From assembly GCA_015680685.1 (NCBI GenBank), contig MNCI01015802.1, positions 592,909 through 645,123 of the forward strand: a stretch of 52,215 nucleotides of DNA, written 5' to 3'. The DNA comes from Gnetum montanum. Lineage: Eukaryota > Streptophyta > Gnetopsida > Gnetales > Gnetaceae. The notes below the pieces were generated by a model. That model saw only the letters and a program-made list of their open reading frames with translations, had not been told where the DNA came from and searched no databases. The position numbers and the translations under genes were made by a program. Shown here piece after piece: positions 43,264 through 52,215 of the stretch. Position 1 is the first letter of the stretch, and every line of letters begins with the position of its first letter.

Positions 43264-44200
43264 TGTTGAAGCAGGTTTACTCCACTAATTAATCATCTTC
43301 AAATACTAAATCTAGATATTATAAAAAGACAATTGATTTGCTAGAAAATAAGAAAACTAGCTATTTTCAATTATATAATTAAAAGATTACAATAGGGTTA
43401 TCAAAACCCAAAAATATCCAAAACCTTTTACACTCAAATGATATTGTAGAGCATAGGGCTCTATAACCAAACAATGGTTGTTCTCAATGCAAGACATAAA
43501 CAATAGAAAATCTCTTCCTAACTAGAACTAAGATCTTAACTAACAAGTAAGATACAAGAGACTAGAGCACATAGGCCAACATACCACACAATTGACCTTA
43601 GAGCTACAATCACTAATTGCACTCACTTAACGTGCTCTCACATCTTTTCATGCTAAGCTCTCTAGACTCAAGCTCTCCTTCTTACTCATGGTACCACCAA
43701 TTGTGAATTACATCAATAGTTATGAACAAGAAGAAGACAAGAAGCCTTCCCTGAACTTAACTTAAGATTCTTCATTTGTTTCCATGGTCTTTTTACCATC
43801 TCCCTAGTTGTTCCATCCTTTTCCAAGTTACCTTGGCTATTTCTTGAATTGGAATAGGTGATTTTGGAAGTTTCCTCAGCTATATGGGTCATCTCTAGCC
43901 TTGAGAAGATGTCTCCAATAAAAACTCAACTTGAAAGGGATACGTCTCCTTCATGGATAAAATGTCTCCTTCTAGTAGGAGATGTCTTGTCTAAAACATT
44001 TTCTCTATAGCAAGACATTTTCCTAGAGAAGACTACAGTTTCAACAAGACATCTTCTTTGATCCTAAGACATCTTCTGTTAGTTCCAAGTTTTAGCCAAG
44101 ACATCTTCTTGCCCTCTAAGATTCCTTTATCAAGCTTGAAACCTCCAAACATAAACATAGGAAAGAAATAAAAAGGATTGAAAGAGGTGTTCCTACACCA
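43264..44200 (-). repeat. 5' LTR of element F
   Basis: 937 bases paired with 15966-16895. Minus-strand ends are TGGTGTAGG and CTTCAACA. It again contains many AAGACATCTTC motifs (43906-44110) in U3. Confidence 0.85.
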
Positions 44201-45472
44201 CCTTTAAAAGAAAAAAATAACTAAAATTTCCCTCCACACTATACACCATGAATGCACAAAGAGTGTCAACCATAGTTGTATCTACATATATACTTGAAAA
44301 CTCTACAATTTTATAATGTATCAAAATCTACTTTTGATGATTTGTTAAAATTCTCTCATACTGCAAATAAGTGCTTCTTACAAAATTCATTCATGCATGT
44401 TTTGGAATCTTATCTTTGTACTTTTGGCGATTTCAACAAATTTTATTCAAGTTTATTATAAATTTATTTTTTCTTTTTAAAATTAGGATATTTAGTTTAA
44501 CCATATATCATTACTTGTAGATTTGTACATCCACATGCAAAATTTGCAATTCTGTCATCAATTAGGGGTTTTTCATCTAATTAAAATTAAGATTTTTCAT
44601 AGATGATTCAAGAATGTTTTACATTTTTTTGGAAAATTGTTTTCAAGATTTCATGAGTTTTTGATTTTATCATAAATTGGAAATTTTTTATTTGATGATA
44701 AGAAAATGGGGATTTTTCATTCATTAATTTGCAAGCATTTTGTTTTTTTCTTAAAACTAGGATCTTTGATTTAACAATTTGATATTGCCAAGATATTTGT
44801 ACATCCACTTGTAAACTCTACAATTCTCTTATGCATCGATAGTTTTTATTTCAATGATAAATTAGGATTTTACAAATTTGATTCAAGTATATTTTACATT
44901 TTTTACAAAATTGTTTTTGGGATTCTAGGGGTTTTTGATTTAATGATAAATTGGAACTTTTCATTTACTAATTTGCAAAAACAATTAGGTTTTCTATTTA
45001 ACTATTTATAATCATGATCTATAAATATATATTATTTTCAAGAAAATTAGGATTTTCTATTTAGTAGTTTGCAAAGAAATTTGTGATTTTCTATTTAACA
45101 AATTTATGACTGTATGGTAGCCGTGGATAAGATTATTTGAAAAATGAAGGTATGAGTTGGTAGCTTAAAACTTTAACAAAACTGATATTTTGATTTCATT
45201 ATCTACAATAAAATTGATATTTTTTATTTCACAATTTTTAATCAAAATTTAGAATATTGGTATTTTCTGTTTTAGGATTTGTAATTTTAGTTTTAAATTA
45301 CTTTTAAATTTGAAATGTGATTCTTTATTTCAAATTATAATATGATCTTTGCAAATGAAATATTTTTCATAATTGCAATCCTTTGAACTACATTAATTTT
45401 TTAGATTTTCATGTGTCATACTAATTTAAATTTTAAATCTTTAATGGTTAACAACAGTAACATGATTCAAAG
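44201..45472. other. AT-rich spacer with a degenerate tandem repeat of about 270 bp
   Basis: Phrases such as TTGTACATCCAC, AAACTCTACAATT, TTTTACATTTTTT and GTTTTTGATTT.AT recur with a period near 250-275 bases: 44272, 44521 and 44794 start the first phrase. No coding region is supported. Confidence 0.5.
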
Positions 45473-46355
45473 TGATGAGTCACATGGTTTGGCTATGTGA
45501 ATGGGATGCCGTCGATGTGACCCCATCGATGGGATCTCATCATCATGTTCTCGTCAACAAAGGGTTTGATCCATTGATATGTACCCATTTACGAGGTACC
45601 TTGTTTCACCTATAAATGTGCACCTACCCATCACATTTATGACATAAGTTTCATAGTTGTACTGAAGCTCTAGTAATTTTTCCACTCAAAAGTTAGAATA
45701 TTTTCTGAGCGCCTACAGTAAGAGTCAAAGAGTGTACGGATCTTTATTTAAGCACCGTTGTACTTGAGCAATTTAGTGTGTGCAGCAATAAAGATGAGCT
45801 CTCTAATCAAACCTTGCAACACTTAGACTAGATTAATTGTTTTCTTTAAGCATTTAATATTCAAGAAATTTTCTTTAATGTTCTTAAGTAACTAAGAAAT
45901 TAATTAATATAGATTAAATAGCAAACATAAGTACGACCACTTTGAGTATACATCTAATGCTTGGTAATCCCAGTAATGCTTAACGTTTGGTAATCAAGTA
46001 GTGTTATATGTGTTTAAGATGTGTATGGCAAGTCGGAATAGATGCTTATGTTAGGATTAGTTAAGTGATAAGTAGTTATTAGATTAGTTAACTATTAGAT
46101 TAATTAATTAATTATTTTTTATTCTTGTTCTTAGGCAACTTAAAACATAAATGATAAAAATCATATGTTTCAGTTACAATAACCATACCATTACACTTCA
46201 TAAGTGGAACTTGGAAGACAACGATTGCAATGGTTAGTTTCACCTCTTAGAACCCAATGTACTTAGACAACTAAAGTCTATGGAATTCAATTAGATTACT
46301 GAATGAACGTTAGTGATTCGTATGGTTGGGCATAGGGTATATTTGCTACTCATCA
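45473..46355 (+). repeat. 5' LTR of element D
   Basis: 883 bases with ends TGATGAGT...ACTCATCA. A TATA-like TATAAATG is at 45611-45618. Near the start are a TCACAT/ATGTGA stem (45480-45500) and the perfect palindrome CCCATCGATGGG (45522-45533). Confidence 0.85.
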
Positions 46356-46356
46356 A

Positions 46357-46374
46357 TGACGCCATTGTCGGGAA
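46357..46374 (+). other. Primer-binding site of element D (tRNA-Asp type)
   Basis: TGACGCCATTGTCGGGAA, one base after the LTR. It matches the tRNA-Asp complement TGGCGCCGTTGCCGGGGA except for four transitions. Confidence 0.7.
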
Positions 46375-46505
46375 CTTTAGTTAGCTTTGTACACTATCTA
46401 GGACTTATTGGAAATTATTCAACATCGTTGGATTGAACTTGAAAGTGGCAATCATTCTAACTAATAACAATTGTAAAAGAACATTGATTTTTCTTCTAAT
46501 CCAAA

Positions 46506-49050
46506 ATGTCTTCTTCTCACAGGGATGATTCTCCACTAAAATTTGAGGACATATCCAATCAAAGGAATAAACAATGAAACCAGCCAGTGCCCCAGCAATG
46601 TCGAGTGATATATACTCATCCTGATGAGTATGTGCCTGATTTCACCTTTGTTCTACACCAAGGTGACCAAATGCAAGGGAGGAACATGGAGGGCAACATT
46701 GTGTTGTCACTCAATTAATTAGTTCCTGCAATGCTCGAAGAAACTCTTATGAGGTTGGACATCCAGGGGCTCCATGCTAAGTATGTTGTGCAGGATCACG
46801 AATCTAGGGTTTACCATCTCACTAAGGCATAACGTAAAATCGATTGATAATAGGAGAAGTGCTATGAAGCTGCAAAGGGGAAACAGATCAATAACCATTT
46901 GTTCTTGCTGAGCCAAAAGGATAATGAGGATCCCTTCTCTCGGGGTTCTCATATCACTAAATCTCCTCCCCTTGGTCTTGATGAAGGGGGCTTGAACCAG
47001 AATTTATAGTCCACTATAAACAATCCTGTTTCAGGGAAGAATAGATCCTATGATCATGGGGGATCCAAAGATAGGAGTAATGATAGGGATAAGGATAGGC
47101 ATCATGATGATGATCATGGTTGTGACCACCGAAGAGGAGGTGGCAAGCACTGCGATGCTAGTCCTCCTTTCTCCTCACCTTCATCATCATCATCTTCTTC
47201 CTCTAGCTCTGACTGATGTTGTAGAGGATGTGACCATGGTGGAGGTGACTGGTGGGATAATGATGATTTTGATTGTAGGGCCTATCAAGCTAATGGAGAT
47301 TAGGGGCATGGGCATTCAAGGAAGGCCTACCACTATGAGAGAAGGAACAGCAGAGGGCATCATAAGCATCATGACCATCATAGAGGCCATGACTATGATG
47401 AGCCTTTTCTTGCTACTTGAAACATGCTAAATATCATAGAGGTAGTGAGAATTCCAACTAGGCATGTGAAAGATAACAGAATAAAGTGGTTAGTTATGAA
47501 CAATATTCCCAAGTTTGAAGGAGGATACAACTCAAATCCGTAGAACCACCTACAAGCTGTTAACAATGCATGTGCCTTGTAGAAGATAGAGAATGAATGG
47601 GAAAAACTTAAACTATTCCCCAAGACACTCATAAAAGAAGCTAAAAGTTGGTACTAGTCTTTGGATTCGAAATCAATCCGTAGATGGAGTACGATGCTTG
47701 ATCTCTTTAATGAAAAATATCAGACATACCCCTAAGTGTTCAACTTGAGAAAGCAGATTCAAGGTTGAAGACAAGGAACACATGAACCCTTGGATGCAAT
47801 CATGGGTAGGTATTATTTTCTTTTGCATCCATGTCCTGGCCATGGTTACTCTCAGAGGGAGTAGCTTCATCATATCATAGATTGGCTTTAGTCAAAAATT
47901 ATGAGAACTCTTGGGGTCTATGCCAAAGGAAGATTGTCAAAACTTAAATTCTATCAGATCCAAAGGCTCATTGAGTAGATTGCTAAAGAAGAAGGAGAGT
48001 TAAGAAAGAGAGAAAGTGCAGAGGAGTACAATTGGGATTGTTCCATCAAGAAAAGGGAAGTTCAATTCTATGACAAGGAGGAGGAGGTATCACTTGATGA
48101 GGTGGTGCAATGAAAGGCCTTGCTGATTTATAAATCCATATCTAAAATTTTGACTAAGGATGATAAAATGTGAAACTCTTTGGATGAAAAATTCCAAATC
48201 GCTCTGAAAATAGCAAAGGCCTCCAAAGAACAATGAAATAATCATGATCACAGGAGATAGAAGGAAGTTGAATGTACCCACCAAAGGGGTAAGAGAAAGG
48301 CTGCTACCATAGAGGAGGTTATGGAGTCTAAATTAGATGATGATGGTGGATGTGACATCTACCAATGTGAACATCCTAAGGTATATTACCCAATTGTGTC
48401 ACACTTGTAAGAATCTAGAGTGTACACTCTAAATCCTAAATTGACTAGAAGATAAGCTCCTAGAAGATTGCCTTATCCTCAAGGCAACCCAAGGTAGTTC
48501 CACCAACAAAAAGCCTATTATCCAAGTGAAGCTTCACCACAATTTATTGAGAAGTATCACTAGTGGTAGCACCCACCATCATGGGGGATGTCACCACCAA
48601 AGTAGTAGTACCCTTATAAACAACCTGATCCATATGGGTACTATGTTTAGCAGCCCATTTCTTTGCATGACTCTTCTAGTCACACTTCATTCCAACATCA
48701 CTATTATCCTCCTAAGTACTACAAAGCTCATTCTCCATCTCCAAAAGGAGAATCCCCATATCCTTATCACCCTCATCATCCTTCTACACATGTTGCTACA
48801 TTCTCAACCCAATTACTACATGCTCCATCAATGCGAGGCAAAATTCTAGCCTAGCCACAACAATGTAATACTACCATGGCTATTAACTTATAACCAACTC
48901 CTCAATTGAGTGGTTCAGAAACCAAATCCAGAAAAGACCATTCTTTCAAATCAATAGTTCTTCAAAGCCCTCACAGATTCATGTGGTTGATAAGTCCGCT
49001 TTACCCTCATCCTCTACATCCAATCCACTTGAGTCCCCTTCAAAATAAAC
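46506..49050 (+). pseudogene. Gag of element D
   Basis: The ATG at 46506 opens MSSSHRDDSP. The conserved THPDEYVPDFTFVLHQ lies near 46615-46665, then a basic His/Arg/Asp-rich region (46990-47400). Capsid-like sequence follows (KIENEWEKLKLFPKTLIKEA at about 47580) and a Pro/Tyr/His-rich linker (48500-48850). In-frame stops and frameshifts are numerous. The Met-rich frame at 47050-47430 is an out-of-frame reading of the basic region. Confidence 0.75.
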
Positions 49051-49908
49051 ACCTTCTAATGTGCATAACTTCATGCTAATCCATGCAATAACTGATTAGA
49101 TAAATGTTGGCCATCTTCCTAAGAAAAGATTTGATCGTGGGAGTCCCTTAATCTATTTGCAAATCACTGGAAATGAGCCTTGCAAAGCTCTTCTAGATTC
49201 ATGTTCTAGTGTTAATCTGATTTCTCATGAGATGTATAAATCCTGGAACCTACCTCCACTCAAGAAGAGTAACATTCATCTTGAGTTAGCAAACTAGTCC
49301 ATCACTATTCCCTTGGGACTGGTGGAGGACATTGTGACTACCATCTATCAATGGTCCTATCTTTCGAACTTCCTAGTGATTCATGCTAACAATTGTAAGA
49401 GAGACTTTCTAATCATCAGGGAAAGGGCTTGGCTAAGAACCATTGATGCATGGCTAGGAATCAAAGACCTTTCCTTGGAGATTTCCAAGGAAAATGCATT
49501 TAGAATGAACAAGAAGAGGAGAGTTCCATGCATTACATAAAATAATATAGGGTGCAACTATGTGCAGAAACTATGAGCCATAAAAATTACATCAATCATA
49601 GCATGTAGACAGGGTGCAAATTAGATAGAAATTCAAAGGTGCCTATACATAGCAACCACAAAATAGAAGGGTACCTAGTGGCTGACAGTTGATCTTGAAA
49701 GTAGCACACTTTGTATGGAACCCATTGAGAGCCTAAGTGCCTATGTTAAAGGCATGAATGAACTAGAGCAAGTTCATTGCCAACTCTCTGATGATGAACC
49801 TAACAAAACCAATTAGGGAGAGTTGGAAATTCCTAAATATTTTAAACATGAGCTCTTAGAGTTGAAAACTCTACCCGCCATCATGAAGTAAGCTTTCCTA
49901 AATAGTGG
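49051..49908 (+). pseudogene. Protease and linker of element D, truncated by E
   Basis: LLDSCSSVNLISHEMYKSW (about 49185-49240) is the retropepsin active-site segment, with the Gly of D-S-G changed to Cys. KKSNIHLEL and GLVEDIVTTIYQWSYL follow, then WLRTIDAWLGIKDLSLEI. The linker toward RT (CQLSDDEPNK and ELKTLPAIMK) ends at 49908, directly against E's LTR. Confidence 0.75.
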
Positions 49909-50786
49909 TGATGAGATGCAGAATGCACAAGCCGTGATATCACATACGTGATATCGCGGTCCCCTCATTTGACATCCTAGGCGTAAAGTAGCAAAGCTCT
50001 GGCGGATTGATCACCCCAGAGATAGAATATTTTCCATGTGCCCGTAGTAGGAATCCCCCAAGTGAATGGTTCTTTATTCGAGTAGCTTTGTACCTGAACG
50101 CAAGTTGTGTACGACAATAAAGATGAGCTTTGTGGATAAACCTTGCAGTGCATGGATAGGTTTAATTAATGTTATTTACTGCTTTCCTAGTAACGCAGCA
50201 TGAGTACGACTTGGTTACGAGCGTTGACGAACGTGTACGGCTAGCCAAGGAATCGGCTACTCATTGCGAATAGATTCTCTCAACCCTTTCCTCCTAGAGC
50301 ATGGGACAAGTACGACTTGATTACGAGCATCAACGGATGTGTACGACTAGTCAAGGAATCGGTTGCTTGTCACACATAGGTTAGTTAAGTGCCTCACTAT
50401 GACCGCTTCAAGCATGTGTGTTACGTGTGGTGATCCCAGTGACGATTAGCGTTTGGTAGCCACAGTTGCACAGTTCAGGGTGTGTACAGCAAGTGGGAAC
50501 GGATGCTGACGCTAGGACTTAGTGTTGTAGTTAGAGTTAGCTTTAGTTTCTCTACCCTTTACCTCATAGCTTAGGAGATAAACCGAAAAATACCAAAAAA
50601 ATCATATACCTTAGACTTGCTTAACCATACACTGTGACACATACAAGCAAGCCTAGGAAGACAACGAACGATTAACCCCAAGTGTTTCTTGTGGCGTTAA
50701 GGTATTTAGTCTGCGGAGTTCGACCGGATCGCGCGTACATGCTCGTATTCGTATGGTTGAGTGTAGGGGTACCTCGCCACTCATCA
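49909..50786 (+). repeat. 5' LTR of element E
   Basis: 878 bases, ends TGATGAGA...ACTCATCA. The last 50 bases are the reverse complement of the start of the solo LTR at 30730, with few changes. A hairpin at 49932-49959 (12-base arms, one mismatch) lies near the start. Compared with D and the solo LTR, the TATAAAT site seems to be missing: the sequence passes from CCCCTCATTTGACATCC to GTAAAGTAGC. Confidence 0.85.
50203..50414 (+). repeat. 106-bp tandem duplication in the LTR of element E
   Basis: AGTACGACTTGGTTACGAGC (50203) recurs as AGTACGACTTGATTACGAGC (50309). Both are followed by related CGTGTACGGCTAG and CAAGGAATCGG segments. Differences are mostly C/T and G/A. Confidence 0.75.
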
Positions 50787-50787
50787 T

Positions 50788-50805
50788 TGGCACCGTTGCC
50801 GGGGA
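50788..50805 (+). other. Primer-binding site of element E (tRNA-Asp type)
   Basis: TGGCACCGTTGCCGGGGA differs from the tRNA-Asp 3' complement TGGCGCCGTTGCCGGGGA at one base, a CpG-type G-to-A. It is separated from the LTR end by one T. Confidence 0.85.
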
Positions 50806-50928
50806 CTAAGTGTTTTTTCTACGCCAATTGAACATAAGGGATATCACTCACATCATTGTGAGCTTTAACGAACCTTCGGGTTAATCAATAAAAATTAATT
50901 AATGGTAAAAATTTGCACATCAATAGAA

Positions 50929-52215
50929 ATGACTTCTTCTCATGAAATCAACTCACCTAAGGGCAATACAGAAGACAGTCAGCATCATACGCATAACCGA
51001 GACCAGCCATGTCCTAAACAATCTAAAGTAACATATACTCATCCTGATGAGTATGTCCCGGACTTTACTTTTATTCTCCATCAAGATGAACAACTATGAT
51101 GGAGAGATTTGCAAGGTAACATTGTGTTACCCCCAGATCGAGCAACCCCTAACATGCTTTTCCATGCCTTAGCACAGATTGACATGCAAGAACTATTTGC
51201 GGAATACGTTCTGGATGACCATGACACAAGGGATTACCATCCCACAAATGCCCAACGTATTCGGGACGAAAGGAAGGAGAGCCAACATTCATTGTTGAAG
51301 GGCAAGGTCCCCCATGTCCTTAGTGAAATAGGAGATGAGGAACCCCTCACAATGGGTTTCTTAGAAAATGATGTTCCTCCTCCTCACTCTGGTGAAGAGG
51401 TAAGGCATCAGGGCCTTCGATGAACTGTACATGCTATAGGCTCTGATCCCCGTGAGCACCAACTGTTCACGGCAGGAACAACCACTCACACTAAGGACAG
51501 AAACTTAGATCGTTACAACGATCAGGGCTGAAGCAGCCGAAGAGAAGGTAAGAAACATCGTCATGGTAATGGATCCCCTTCTTCTTCTCCTTCATCTCAT
51601 CATTCACACTCTCCTTCCACATCTGGGCACAACCATCGTGAGCATAATAGGGAGGGTAAAAGTAAAAGGGAAGATGAAATACCTCAGCAGGAAGGTCGAG
51701 AGGAGTTAGGACAAGGGCAAGGACGTAGGGAGAGTAGGGAACCACCACAGAAACATCACAGACGTCATGAAAGAGATGATCATGACGAACCCCTACTCGC
51801 AACCCGAAGCATGTTAGACATTAGAGAGGCAGTTAAGATCCCCACAAGGCACTTAAAAGATAGCAGGATCAAGCGTTTGGACATAAATAATATCCCACAT
51901 TTTGAAGGGGGATACAACACTGATCCTCAACATCATCTATAGGCATTCCACAATGCTTGTGCCTTGCAGAACGTAGATAATGAGTGGCAAAAACTCAAGT
52001 TGTTCCCAAGGACACTCATCAAAGAAGCAGAGAGCTAGTACCGGTCCTTAGAACTGGAAACCATCAGGAGGTGGAGTACGATTCTTGAACTGTTCAACAA
52101 CAAATATCAAACATATTCCAGAGTGTCCAATTTGCATAAGCAGATCCAAGGCTGGAAACAAGGTGCTTATGAACCCTTGGATGCTGCCATGGCCCATTAC
52201 TATACATTGCTACAT
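50929..52215 (+). pseudogene. Gag of element E, five in-frame stops, no frameshift
   Basis: It starts with MTSSHEINSPKG, aligned with D's MSSSHRDDSP; an upstream in-frame ATG at 50902 is less likely. The frame runs unbroken by indels to the window end. It passes a conserved DEYVPDFTFILHQDEQL segment, a Ser/His/Arg-rich basic region (51530-51780) and capsid-like sequence ending in KQIQGWKQGAYEPLDAAM. Stops are TGA at 51097, 51421 and 51529, and TAG at 51940 and 52036. B has CGA-Arg in place of the first. Confidence 0.8.

Larger units (their letters stand above)
15966..44200 (-). mobile_element. Element F: chromovirus (Ty3/gypsy with chromodomain), split by element B
   Basis: The outermost element of the stack. 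It has LTRs at 15966-16895 (3') and 43264-44200 (5') in the same orientation, a primer-binding site matching initiator tRNA-Met beside the 5' LTR, and a polypurine tract beside the 3' LTR. Internal DNA is present in two blocks, 39758-43263 and 16896-18161. Joined in reading order they give gag, protease, RT, RNase H, integrase and chromodomain. Without the insertion the element would be about 6.6 kb, normal for chromoviruses. The outer flanks (TACCC and CCTTT) do not form a clear target duplication, probably through decay or a boundary error of mine. Confidence 0.85.
45473..49908 (+). mobile_element. Element D: Athila-like retrotransposon cut by element E
   Basis: It comprises a 5' LTR (45473-46355), primer site, gag (46506 to about 49050) and protease (to about 49550), then a protease-RT linker ending at 49908 where E's LTR begins. 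Pol and the 3' LTR are not in the window and may lie beyond E. Sequence relationship to A is close, in the opposite orientation. Many stops and small indels are present. Confidence 0.85.
49909..52215 (+). mobile_element. Element E: youngest Athila-like copy, extends past the right edge
   Basis: It has a 5' LTR (49909-50786), an almost perfect primer site and a gag frame with no indels to the window end. It lies inside D. The five bases before the LTR are AGTGG; the matching target copy would be after the 3' LTR, outside the window. Confidence 0.85.

Noticed and set aside
47050-47430. 126-residue Met/Ile-rich plus-strand frame
   Set aside because: It is a shifted reading of the basic His/Asp/Arg-rich part of D's gag.

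Overview
This window comes from a plant nuclear genome with very low gene density. It holds one intron-containing immune-receptor gene of the NB-ARC/LRR (NLR) class in about 52 kb; almost everything else is decayed Ty3/gypsy-type LTR retrotransposon. The old, deeply nested elements, C-to-T decay and long AT-rich spacers suggest a large genome, and I would guess a gymnosperm or conifer. That guess is an inference and no single marker proves it.

Layout. 1-5550 is a minus-strand gypsy element (A) whose 3' LTR starts at position 51 and runs off the left edge; its 5' half is missing. 5551-8723 is non-coding and rich in short tandem duplications. 8905-13553 (+) is a six-exon NLR of about 1212 residues with no internal stop: a Cys-rich N-terminus, a helical domain I cannot assign to TIR, RPW8 or EDVID coiled coil, an intact NB-ARC, and a long LRR. 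13614-15965 is AT-rich spacer. 15966-44200 is one nested stack. Chromovirus F (LTRs 15966-16895 and 43264-44200, minus strand) is split inside its integrase by element B (18162-39752, TSD CCTCC). B's 5' LTR was in turn entered by a solo LTR (30730-31544, TSD ATGAT) and by element C (31759-39251, TSD ACTGG). 44201-45472 is AT-rich degenerate repeat. 45473-49908 is plus-strand element D, cut by a related element E that starts at 49909 and runs off the right edge.

A, B, D, E and the solo LTR form one related group. They share the LTR ends TGATRA...TYATCA and the Gag sequence; B, D and E also show a primer-binding site matching plant tRNA-Asp, as in Athila-type elements. B also carries a long extra coding region downstream of pol. 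C is different: it encodes Gag and protease but shows no reverse transcriptase or integrase, and it is packed with internal repeats.

Functional reading. The NLR is the only host gene I can support, and its reading frame looks usable. All retroelement coding regions are broken by stops, frameshifts or later insertions. The main points for follow-up are the NLR N-terminal domain, the hairpin that recurs at the start of every Athila-like LTR, the repeat-laden gag-protease element C, and the extra ORF of B.
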